NCBI GenBank assembly: GCA_018697195.1
Contig: CM031878.1
Span: 69,379,192-69,443,191, forward strand
Reading direction: 5' to 3'
DNA: 64,000 nt
Source of the DNA: Certhia americana
Lineage: Eukaryota; Chordata; Aves; Passeriformes; Certhiidae
The translations under genes and the position numbers were made by a program. The notes beneath the pieces were generated by a model. It was not told the DNA's origin. It saw only the letters and a list, made by a program, of their open reading frames with translations, and made no database searches. This document shows positions 1 through 11,442 of the stretch, in pieces; position 1 is the first letter of the stretch; each line of letters opens with the position of its first letter.

Positions 1-2520
1 CAGAATTCTACTTTTTATATCCCCTGTAATCCCAGGATGAAACAGGAGTTAAAAAGAAAAACAAACGAGAAGCAGTTTGATTAAGTGGTTTTTCTTTAAC
101 TCATGAGCTGCAAGACAAAAAGCTTTTCTTACAACCTTGAAATAGTATTTAAAGGAGACACCTTTGATATTTATAGAAGAACAAGAAATATTAGAAAATT
201 AAATCTGCAAATACTAGTAGCAGTCTGTTCAGAATTTGAGCTCCTTAAATGAGACACTTCTTTGCTGAACATGTTTTTCCTGTCAAACTTACTTTAAAAA
301 ATTATCTTTTTTTTCTTTTGTTTCCTTCCAAAGCACACTGAGACACCACAATGGGTCTTCTTTAAACAGATTTTTGTTTTATTAAGGATAATGAAAGGTT
401 TAGTTCATCTTCTAAGTGTAGCGCCGTCACTCTGGCGACTGTGTAAACAGATATTTTAAGTGAAGATTAAGAATTACATTGTTACATTCCCTGCACAGAG
501 AAGTGTTTGGTTTGAAAGTGAAGATAATTATCTACAGATAGTAGGGAAATGGTGCCAAAAGAACCTCAGTGAATTGTTCACTGATTCCTTGACTAAAGTT
601 CTCCAAACCACATTTAATCTCCTTTTAAGAGAACTGACTTTTTCTAAAAATTTTCTCTGGTAAAAGACTGGCTTTTGAACAGTGCTCGCTAAAACAAGAA
701 AATCTTAAATATGTCTTGATTACAATCTGAAACACCTACAGGCCTGATAGAAGAGGTTCCCTGACTCTGAAGCAAAGAGAGGAATGATTGTCCGACAGTT
801 GTTGATAGAAAAATTAAACTTTAATGTAAGTTATAAATGAGAACAATTAACTACTAAAACAATCTGTCAAAGGGGGTTTTGGGGTTTTTTTTGCTTTTTT
901 ATTAACAGATAACAAGTTTTTCTTCAGTGAGAGTTTGATTGGTAACTTTGTGGAAAGACATTTGGAAAATGTTCATTCCTTTCTCCACATTTGAACTTTC
1001 TTTAAAAGTATACCTAATATTATTCTTCTCTGGTAAAAACAATTAAAGTTACAGTTACAGATTAGGTGCTTAACAACCAATACCCATGATATTGTATTTA
1101 AGATTGGTTGAAACTTCCTCTTATACAATAAATTGGGACTTTCAGTTCTCAGTCTCAGCTGAAGAAATCTGAACTCAGATATTTCATTTGAGATTTCTTC
1201 TAAAGGATTTTTTTTTCCAACCAGCTCTAATCTCCATCACCTGGAATTTACACCTGAATGACAGAGCACTTTCTAAAACACAGGATGAAGTTCAACTGAA
1301 AACTTTTATATTTGAGATGGGAACAAAAGGATGAAACTCTATGATGCAGTGAGTATGGTGGAAGACACATTCATGCATGTCCATGAACCTGAAAAAAAAA
1401 ATTAATCTTTGTATTTCATTTCTATATGTTACTAGAACAGTATTAGAACTCAGGTAAGCTGGTATTTTGGCTAATCTTTGATTACAAAATGAAACATAGA
1501 CACATTTTTTCCCTGTTGAAATGAACAAGTATGGTTCTATGTACTTGAATTTCAGATAAATTAGACTTTCAGAAATTAAGACTTTTAGCACTGTAACCTT
1601 GTATTATTACTGGAGATGTTCTGGAATGCAGATTACTCTTCCAAAGGTGGAGAAGCCTTCAAGGAACTTTATGTTTCAAATTTTAGCCTTAGCTAAATAT
1701 AAACATATTAAAGAAAAAATAAAGAAAGAAATAAAGACAGGTAGCCTTTTCCTGAGTAAGTTCAGTGAGTGAAATGAAGTACCATGAAATCCAGTAAGCA
1801 CTTGAAGATTGACCAAGATTGCAGATAATTGAAGCAGAAATTCCTTGGTACTTAGGGACTAAGCTATAGCACAAGAACTTTATTTCCACGCTATCCTATC
1901 TTCTGTTGCACATTCCTTAGCAGTTGGAATTGCTAAGTACAGCAAATTCCTTTTAAGCTGCTATGGACAATTTCTTTTAAGAAATAACATAACCTTAGAT
2001 CTTTTTTGTGTGGTGTATTTTTACAGTTTCTCTCCTTTCCCTCTCTTGTTTCTTTAGTAAAAATGTTATTAGTCTTTGGAGGAAATATAAGTTAAAAAAA
2101 AAAAAAAATACAATCCCATTTGATCTGAATTAAAAACCTGACAGGAAACTGTCATAGCTGTAATTGTTGTCCTGAGCCCTTACAAAGGCCGTGTTGGCTC
2201 ATGGGAATGCTCAGAAATGCTGCCCCAAGTGGCAGCAGAAAATCTAATGCAAATTACTGAGTTTTGAGCAACTTTCCTGCCTGTGTCCTCAATTATAATA
2301 CATGTTAATGGATATGTCTCAGTTGTCTGGCACACTTGGAAGCCACATCCCATTTGCTGTTCACTAATACATGTGTTTCCTTTGCTGCACTGTAGGCATC
2401 TGACTACTCTGTGTGGGTTTCTTGACCCACATTGAAAAAGCCCAATGCATTTTCAAGAAAATTAGAGCAAAGAAATGAAGGAACCTTACTTGTTTGCAAA
2501 AAGGGATGATCTTTTAACAA
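1..2520. other. AT-rich non-coding stretch, no gene recognised
   Basis: No coding region, RNA gene or identifiable transposon was seen here. Open stretches are all under 100 codons, begin and end at random-looking places and match no family I know. Short T/G-rich runs (for example near 870-900) and an A15 run near 2094 are the only structure. Confidence 0.6.
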
Positions 2521-2598
2521 TTTTGTTAGGGTTTGGGGGTTTTTTTGGGTTTGGAGGGTTTTGGGGTTTTTTTTGAGGGGGTATTTTTGGGTTTTTTT
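2521..2598 (+). repeat. G/T-rich simple sequence with G-runs
   Basis: The plus strand is almost only G and T, with G-runs at 2529-2531, 2535-2539, 2547-2549, 2556-2558 and 2563-2566 separated by short T-runs. This spacing fits the usual pattern for an intramolecular G-quadruplex. A weaker stretch of the same kind lies at about 2829-2885. Confidence 0.7.
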
Positions 2599-2599
2599 T

Positions 2600-3552
2600 A
2601 ATCAAAGAACATATTACACCTTCTCCTAGTGCTCTGGACTAATTAAGATGAAGATTAAAGTAAATGTAGGATAGTACACTACCTGTAGGTAGTGCTTTGC
2701 ACAAGTTATGGTCTTCTATGCATAAGGACTCTAAAATTTGATTTCATTGCCCAAATTGCCTGTGGTCTCAAGGATGGTTCTTTCCACAGTGCTTGAGTTG
2801 TTTTTCATGAGCAGTCTATGTATTAGTTTGGTTTTGTTGTGGGTTTTTTTTTTTTGTTTGGTTTTAGGGTTTTGTTGGGGGGGTTAATTCTTATTTATTT
2901 ATTATTTTTCTCCAAAACAGGAGAAAATCAATATTCAAGCTACTTACTTCATATTTAAACTTCATCAAATCCTTCTTGTGTTGGTTCACCTTAATTCAGT
3001 TTGCTCCCCCTGTTAAATTGCCTTGATTTTAAGCCAAATCTTGCTTAATCTGCTGGGAAATATTTGCACGCACATCAAAAGACGGAATATCATGAAGGCA
3101 GGAATACGAATGGGAGAGATGAGTGGCAGAATAACTGATCACAGTCGTCTTCCTAATTTTACTCAAAACTCAGTTAAATAGACATTTTTGCAGACTATTT
3201 TTAACATCATTGTACTGTTGCTCTTAGGTCCAAATCTCACACATCTTAAAACAACAAAAATCTTCTCCCTTTTTGGACATCATCTGTGAGTGTAAGTCAT
3301 GAACACTTTAATTACTCATGGTAAAGGCTTCATTGAATGAGACTAAATTAGCAGGCATGAAGATTTTAATTTAGAAGAGTGAAAAATTTTGTTATACTAT
3401 TAGAAAAACCTGTGCTGAAATCATGAGTATTCAGAAGTGCTTGCTCTCTCAAAATTTGCAGGTATTTGGTATCGTTATATACACTGCTCCTATAAATGAG
3501 TCTGTCCTAAAAAATCCTGAGTTTCTTATCAGCACACAACCAGAAGTCACTC

Positions 3553-3554
<2 letters not shown>
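2600..3554. other. Non-coding, nothing recognised
   Basis: Apart from the second G/T-rich patch near 2829-2885, no gene, RNA or transposon was seen. Confidence 0.55.

Positions 3555-3601
<47 letters not shown>
3555..3601 (+). repeat. Poly(T) homopolymer, 47 nt
   Basis: An uninterrupted run of 47 T. No L1- or SINE-like body was recognised beside it, so it cannot be assigned to a retroposed tail. Two other runs in the window (11395-11441, 36264-36310) have exactly the same length. Confidence 0.95.
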
Positions 3602-3607
<6 letters not shown>

Positions 3608-4601
3608 ACAGAATTTCTGTCCCTTTTCCTTTCTAATGTTAATGTGATGATCTGCTTTGGTAATGGTTAACGATTGCAGAGGGCCCTTGATCAATTTACA
3701 CTTCAATAAGGCAATTAACTAGGTTAACACCTGTGGTGGCCAACAGCTGGCCTGAGGGCCACACCGTTATAATTAATCCTAGTTTTATAACTGAAAGGTA
3801 AGTAATTATGTAAGTAGCTCGACTATATAATTTGATCAGTATGGACAGTTGGAGAGCCTGCTCAGGCCCTTGGGACATGAGCAGCTCTTGGCTGTTTGTC
3901 CAGGTGGCAACTGGTTGAGCCACTTGGGATTGACCACTCAGACCTTCGGATCCACATAAGGAGAACTGCACTTCATCAAAGTTGTCTGTTGTGCACGAAC
4001 TCAGCCTGTCTTGTCACTTGTCTGTCACCCAGACTGTGACAACACTTACACTTAACTCCTGAAATATTTAGTTCTTTGAATGTCATGGGCAAGTGAGCCA
4101 CTATGAACTAAACGTGAAGTTTCAGATTGATTGCAGATGAATCTCTGATTTGCTGGTATTTATGCAAGAAAGTAAGAATCTTTCTCCAAGAGACAAGCAC
4201 AGACAGAAGAGAAAACTTGATAGCATTTTCAATTTAAGGTTCTGTCAAAGCAAGAGAGAATTACAGGCAATTTAAGAGAATTTTGCCACTAAATTTTTTT
4301 CTGTCCACTGGCATTTCCAACAGTACCAATAATTTCCATAGGAAAGGGAAGCAGCAGCTTGCAATGTGAGACTGTGCCACATCTGTGGAAGAGGGGAAAG
4401 ACTAGGACTGGAACAGTCTGGTAGCATCTGTAGACAAGCGAAAGGAAAATAAAGAAAATAAAAGTGACAGGTAAGAAAAGGATGCTATTGACCACTTCTG
4501 CTTGCAAAAGAAGTGAGTTTTCAGCAGATGAACATGACCAGCTTTGGAAATGAGCCTGGGGGGTGTAGAGTGGGTTTCATTTCTGTTACATTAAAAACTC
4601 C

Positions 4602-4632
<31 letters not shown>

Positions 4633-7036
4633 AAAAGGAGGTTTTCTGCAAACTCTTAAATTTGTGCCAGCCAAAGGCAAAACAGAGCTGCATGTGCCCA
4701 ATGAGAAGAGGAAATTATATGCCACGCATTGAGAATTGAGAGCTCTGGCTGGCCCGAGGTATTTAGAGATAGTTATGTCTGGCAATGTAAAGGCATGGAA
4801 TCTGTAACTGAGTTTAAAGGACTCTTAGTCAAATCTATCAGTGCTAACAACATTGGGTTTAATTTTTTAATAATTGTTTTACTTTACTTTACTTTATTTT
4901 AATGTTGTACAGTTGACCCCCAAAATCAAACCCTGAACTTGTACCCCAAGTTGTTTGGGTTTTTTTGCCTACCCAGCTCTGCCTCCGTAAGTTCTCTGTT
5001 AAATGGAATCAAGAACACAAGAGAACCTACACAAGAAGGACCATCACTGTCCAGTGTATCCTATGAGGTTCATTATCTACACCTAGAGCCTAAAATGACA
5101 ATTGCAATAGTTCTTCCTTAGAATTATTAGAAAAGCCTACTACTCATTGTCTTTTGATAATTTACCTAGTGTTTTCAACCTGTAATGTTGATAAAATTTA
5201 CAGAAGAATAAAATGCATATTTAAATAAAATCCTGTAAACCCATATGAGTATTTTATTCACATTCTTCTACTAGAGGTGTTTAGTCTGTGTTTTATTTTG
5301 TAACTGCTGTACATCAAAAGCTTGTTCCTTTACATTTGGAGCACATATAAAAATCCACAGAATACAGATCTATGTATTTGACAAATAGCTGGGAACTTTT
5401 GAAAAGGCAGCTGTATCTTGAAACACAAAATATCTGCTAGCCAAGGATTTTGTAAATGCTTTTGTAATTAAAAACAAACAGACAAAGGCAGGTCAACAAA
5501 TGTAAACTAAATTTGAAAGACAGTAAAGAGAATGATGAAGTGACAGGCAGGGCTATTCAGATAACACAGTGTTGTGGTTCTGCTTAGTCCTGAATCCACT
5601 GATTAACAACAGGTTGCTCGTGTTGCTTTCTAATGCTGCTTAATTCATTTCTCTAAAGGCTCGAATGTGAGCTGCATGACATCGCAAATGTGAGCTTGGA
5701 AATGCCAGCAAAGACAACACCTCTGCCATGTCACTCACATTCCAGGTGATCTGGGGATAATGCTCTGAAGAGGCCTTGGCAAACATATTTCTGGAGCTCT
5801 TTGATCTCATTGCAGAGAGCAAGGTGTGTCTACAGATTCTTCTGAAGGCAGGATTTACTTAATTGCTCTTACACAATTTCTGGTTTGTCCTCTGTGCAAA
5901 GTAGTTATTTCCACACCTTGTGCAGCAAAGGACAGTGTGTCACCTGTCAAATCTCCAGCTCTTTCAATAGTTACAAGGTGCCGTGTTCATGGGAATCATT
6001 AAACTTCTACCGTGTGATACCACGGAACTAATATCTCAAAACAATTAGCCACAGTCTTATGTTGATTTAAGATAATGCAATCCAGTCAATGTTTTCCTTG
6101 TTCTTTCTGTAGAAACAGAGAGGACCTGGCTTACTGTGCTGCATTCTATTCAGTGACTTGCAAAACCTCCTGTAGTAACACTCTTGGCTCAAAATAGATT
6201 CAACAGCTATGACTCAAAAGGAAGAATCTCACTCCCAGCACATAACTTCAGAAGGAAGAAGAAATTTTGTAATTGGAATGTTTTTTCTCTGGCCATACCA
6301 TACATTTAAATTCTCCAGAATTAGAAGTGCAAACCCAGATCCCAAGGATAGCTTCAGAAGAATAATTACACAGGGGAGTAGTTGGAAGGGAGAATTTCCC
6401 TAAATGAAACTGCCTCCTTCACTGACCACCAGTGTGAGTGAATATCAGAGACACTGCAAAACCCTTATGGATGTTCTGCTCTTTCAGAGTGTCAGTCAGT
6501 GGATTAGGAACTGCATAAACTGAATTTCAAATCTCAGGGACCATCTTCTGTGAGTTTCTCCAGTCCCTCCCTGAAATTTCTCTCACTAGATACCAGTGTT
6601 TTCCACCCTGCTGGGAGTATCTGGGTAATACTGGTAAAGGACAAAAAAATAAAGCTGTTTTCGTAACAATATAAAATCGCATGTTCATTTGTAAGCTGGT
6701 GAAGTTCAAATGATAAGCTATTAATTCTTTTGTCACAAAGCATGGGGTAATACCAAAGATAAGTTCAAATTACAACCCCCCTGCTTCAGTGACCACAGAA
6801 CACAATATAAAATAATGAGTTCTTGACTACCTGTCATATAAAATGAGAAGCAATTGAGCAGATATTGCCTGTAACTCTCATTTGGAGTAGCAGCATAGAA
6901 ATTTTTTGTTTAATCATGCCCACTTTTCTCAAATTGTAAGAAATCAAATAAGCTTTCTGCTCTAAGATGTTTTAGAAAATTCAGATCTGGCAGAAGCAAC
7001 ATTGGTTATGTGTTGCAAGTACGTGACGCACTGTGT
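3602..7036. other. Non-coding stretch with one poly(T) tract
   Basis: No coding exon or known transposon was recognised. It contains a T26 run at 4602-4627 flanked by an imperfect inverted repeat (about 4594-4606 and 4632-4645), so the region could fold as a stem with the T-run in the loop. All open stretches are short and unrecognised. Confidence 0.55.
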
Positions 7037-7560
7037 CAGTTTTCATTCTCAGCCCTGGCCAGCTCCCAACACAGCAGTCAGGGAGGGCTGCCCCCAGAAA
7101 GCCACACGATCCAGGGTGCAGCTGTAGAGCACACGGGCTCTCCTGTAGGGCTGGTACAGCTCTGAGGAACAGGGAAAGAATGAGAGAGGAGCCTCCTGTG
7201 TGAACTCCCAGAAGAATTTACTCTTGGAAGGGACAGTGACAAAAGAACCCACCGACAGGGTTGGGCAAGGGATTTTTACCAGGGTAGGTCCTAGGGGCAG
7301 ATACAAATGGACAACCAATAGAGTAGGGAGAGGGGAGGTGTAACAGGTGGGATTGACAATATTGTAACCCATGGGGGAACACATGGGGGAGGAACAATTC
7401 AAATGAATCAATGGGGTATCAAGTTTTAGGGGATTTCCAAAGAGAAGGTATAAACAGGGATTGGCCCATGTAGGATTGACAGGGCAGGTAGGAAGAAGAG
7501 GTGGGGAATACAACAAAGGGCAGTTCAGGGGAGGATAACAAATTAGGGATACACCAGCTT
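7037..7560 (-). other. GC-richer island, possible old LTR fragment
   Basis: This segment is clearly richer in G and C than its surroundings, and its minus strand stays open for 155 codons (7049-7516). The predicted protein has no recognisable domain and is proline- and leucine-rich, as expected from C-rich DNA without stops. The minus strand carries a CCAAT-like CTATTGG (about 7317-7323), a motif also present in the LTR-like segments at 46.3 and 51.3 kb. No TATA box, poly(A) signal, terminal TG/CA pair or primer-binding site was found, so an LTR remnant is only a guess. Confidence 0.25.
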
Positions 7561-9553
7561 GGGGAAAAACAAGTGGGAATATGGGGATGAACCATTAATA
7601 ATTAAATTATTAAATATTAAAAGAAACATACATTGCAACAAACGTGGGCCTCAGAGGGATGGAAAGTATGCTTTCAAGAATGATTTTGCCCTAATACACA
7701 ATGTTAGACAATTGCTAGAAAAGAAATTTGATGTTAGCAAAGACACCCCTAAATTTGGATGCATTTAGGTTTTGGGACATCAAAAAGGCATTAGGCACAT
7801 TGTCTTTCCAGCAGATGGACAAGAATGCAAATTATTGAAAGATACTGAATTTCTAGAGGCAAAGTTTTATAACAATGATAAAAAGGGACAAAAAACTCTG
7901 ATAATATTAGATGAGATAATTTTTAATAGTTCTTTATTGCCTGTTTAAGAGAAAAAGTAATTCAGATACTCTTATACCCATAATGATGTTTGGGGAACCA
8001 GATTGCCCCTAATAAGTTCTACAACCACAGGAAATTCATCTCCAAGTGTTCTCAACCAAGGATGACAATTTTCTTTTGCAAATGGGTCAGTAGTTGAGCT
8101 CTCATGTGATTTAGTTAATGCAGAGGATCATAGTTCTCTTTCAGTCTACATTTTTAAAACAGACATCTCCTGGTATGTGTAATTTAATTTCTGAACATTT
8201 CCATTTGAAAAAATGGAAGATGTGTTAATTTCATAGATGATTCTTTTTAACTGAGTAACTTAAAAAGTTGTCCAGCAACCCAAGCCCTTTTTCTCCTCTC
8301 CTGCTACCTTCAGCAGTGACAAAACATTTCATTGACAGCGGCTTGTTAGCATTGGTGTGAGCTGAACATCAACAATATTTTGCATGGTTACATAACCATA
8401 TTTATAATGCAAGTCTGGTAGTCTGATTCTCACAGTAAAGCTGGGAGGATGGTGCCTACTGTCTTTGAAGAGGCACAGACTTTGGAAGGGACTGAAACAT
8501 GCCCACAAAACCTGTCTTTTATTTGCAGACCAACCATAAGCTGGCAGTGGTGTTCCCTTCAAACCAGAGCCTTTGGGCAGCACATGGAGAGAAGTTGACT
8601 GAGAAAACCCCTTGTAGAGTGTCTGTTCCAAAAGTGAGAGGCAGAGAAATCATCATAGATTATGCTGAAACTCCTCTGGAAAATTCTCTCTCTAAAACTT
8701 TGCCAGCTGGGTGAAAAACAAGCGAGAAGGCAAATGAAGTTCTTGATTTCTGCAGGAGGGGAAAAAATAACTCCAGATGTTTCTCAGTGGCATTATTCAA
8801 GAGTTCTAGTAGAATTCAACCACATCATAAAGAGATTTTGAGTCTTTGTGGTGCAGGGGAGTGCAAGGAGGTACAAAAGGTTTGAGAAGAGACACTGCTA
8901 GCTTAGTGCAGCAGCTGATGTGATAAAGAAATCTGGAACTTTCAGCACAGATACCAGTTGAAGAGTGAATCACTCCCATTGCCAGGAAGAAGGTCCTTAA
9001 CCCCCAGACAAATTAATTACATTTAGTAATTAGTTTAGCCCTAATGTGTAGTAATCTCCAGCCATATGCAGCACAAATGTAAATTAGTAAACAAAGCTGG
9101 TGATGCAAGAGCTGTTTGTTTACAGTAGAAAACTAACTGACTTTCATCCTGCTGGGTTTCAGAGTGTAAAGAACTAGAGAGGTGCCAGCCTTCATTTCTC
9201 AGCAAATCAGATATTAGATATGCTGTACCCATAGGTATATCAATGATTTTCATCATCTCAGAGATAAGGATTACCAGAGAAATTGAGATGTCTTATGCTC
9301 ATTTTGCAAAAGAAAATTCCTGCTAGCATAACATCAAATTCATTGAAAAAATCTTAATAAAAATATTTGGGTCTGGATTTTCTGTTGTTGCTTGCTCATT
9401 TGACTTCACAAAAATCCAATAAATGAAAAGTCTTGTTCTGAAATGTGCCTGCAGAAACCTCCACAAGAATTTGGATTACCTTGACATTTGCATTTTCAAT
9501 AGACTCTGGATCCAATTCCAGGCCAAAAAATCCAGAAAACACTGCTTTCATGC
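7561..9553. other. Non-coding stretch, nothing recognised
   Basis: A 69-codon plus-strand open stretch (7559-7768) is rich in Lys and Asn and follows the GC-rich island directly. It resembles no family I know. The rest shows no gene or known repeat. Confidence 0.5.
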
Positions 9554-9584
9554 TTTTTTGGTAGAGGGCTCCTCTACCAAAAAA
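9554..9584. repeat. Perfect short hairpin (14-bp arms, 3-nt loop)
   Basis: Arms at 9554-9567 and 9571-9584 are perfect reverse complements, six T, then GGTAGAGG, answered by CCTCTACC and six A, around a GCT loop. Read on the plus strand it resembles a factor-independent terminator in reverse (T-run first). In a vertebrate genome it is more likely a chance palindrome or a small cruciform. Confidence 0.85.
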
Positions 9585-11394
9585 AAAAGGCTCGTATTCA
9601 GCTGTCATCGAAATTGTCTCTTCTTCTAAAATTATTACAATTTCAGGAAAAAAATACTAAGTTTTCTGTGGAAAATAAGCATGCTGTCTGGGGACCAGAA
9701 ACGAGATTTGAAAGTTAAATTTTCCCCTCAGACAGTTTCCATCAATATTGTTCTGACAGTCCTCATAAAAACTGAAGACACCTCACTTTTATCAAATTTC
9801 ATTGCCTTGATGTCCTTAAAATGCTTTTATTTGGGGTGAAGAAACACAGAAGGACTGGAGGGGTAAAAAATAAGAGTAAGTGGCATAGAACTGGTGGTAG
9901 AGATAGGAGACCAGGTAAATTATTAGTTGTATTTACAGCTTGACTTTGTGACAACAAACTCCCAGTCAGCTGGCTCGAGCAATATATAATAAGGTAGGAG
10001 CATAATGCTGAAATTTTTACTCACTGCCATTCTTTTCCATCCTTTGCCAGGTGGAAGGCATGCTGAAATCTCCCTGGTCCATCACTGCCTTTCATTTCTG
10101 CACTGATTTTATTTGCCTCAACTTCCCCTCCAAGTCACACCAGACCCTCAGATCAACGTCTAAACCTTGATTCCATCCTCTGTTCATATTGCATTGATGT
10201 TCAAGGAAGGGAGGAAAGAAAAAACAGAGAATAAAATAGGGGAGGAGAGAGAAAGAATGAATAAAAGTGAGAAAGAACAAACAGAAAAGCCAGACGGCAA
10301 GAAAGACAGGTAAAATGAAGTGCACAAGCAATGAAGAAAATGCAGGAAAACAAGAAGGAAATAAAGAAAAGAATGAAACATAATGAGCCAACATAGTCCC
10401 CTGTGACTTGCTTTCAATGCAATTTCTTTGAAAAGTCATTTAGCCCAAAGGGCTGTAGCAGTAGACTCACACAATGACTTGATGGATTGGTGTGAATGAC
10501 TCATATCTTGATTTTTCCAGTATATTTCATAAGATTTACACACTGGGCAATACCAGAATTAACTTTGAAGTGGACCTTAGCTTTCCCAGCCTCTGAATTA
10601 GCTTCTGGCAATGAGTTATTTTGGTGGGGACAAAAGTGATTTGGGGGCTTTTTTTTCATTTTTCATCAATACAATACTGGAGCCTTTGTGCTTTGCAAGC
10701 CCAGCTGCTCAAGCTTTCTTTGAATTGTTTGTAAACAGCTCCATGCACCAAACACAGCTTTGTTCCTTTGCTGAGGACTTGGGGCACATAAACTTATATA
10801 AAATAAAGCTCTTGCTGTGTAATGTAAGCCCAAGTTTGAGGACCTGTCCTCCCAGTCCTGGAAGCCTGATTTGCAACACTGAAGTGAGTTGATGAGAGAA
10901 GCCTGCGGGCTGCAAAGAGCTCAGACACAGCAGCTGTGGCACATGCTGCACTTACAGTTACACATGGTGCAGCAAAGAGCAGGTTTAAAGTGTGCATTAA
11001 GCTTCTAGTTTGTCCTGCTTTCACTGCCTGAAACCATCCCAAAGCCTGTCTGGCTGTAAATGGGGCATGGCCTGTACTTCCATCTAGGGTCTGCTCTCAC
11101 ACTGGATCAACTCCACCATGTGGTATTGGTGTGTGTAGTCACCATCCACAGGTTTGGCTTCTCTGGCATTGTGCACAACTAATTTCCAACATTCTCTCAA
11201 AAAAAAAAAGGTTCCTTTCATGGCAGTGCCCTGGGAAGCCTGACCTGATGCTTCCAGGATATGCAGAATTTGAATAAACACTCACTTCACCAACACACAG
11301 CCTGCCATTCCCAGCCAATTGTGGAGTGACTGTAAAGCCAAAACAAAAAAAAAGCTGGTTCTTGATGACACATCCCTGATTCAGTTGGTCCTGG
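9585..11394. other. Non-coding stretch, partly purine-rich
   Basis: From about 10200 to 10385 the plus strand is strongly A/G-rich, which leaves the minus strand open for 115 codons (10092-10439). That product is a hydrophobic Phe/Leu/Ser-rich string of low complexity and is not a credible protein. Nothing else was recognised. Confidence 0.5.

Positions 11395-11441
<47 letters not shown>
11395..11441 (+). repeat. Poly(A) homopolymer, 47 nt
   Basis: An uninterrupted run of 47 A. The sequence just 5' contains no poly(A) signal or known retroposon body that I can recognise. Its length equals that of the T-runs at 3555 and 36264. Confidence 0.95.

Positions 11442-11442
<1 letters not shown>

Noticed and set aside
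10092..10439. 115-codon hydrophobic minus-strand frame, possible membrane protein
   Set aside because: The hydrophobicity comes from a T/C-rich strand opposite a purine tract; there is no ordered topology or family likeness.
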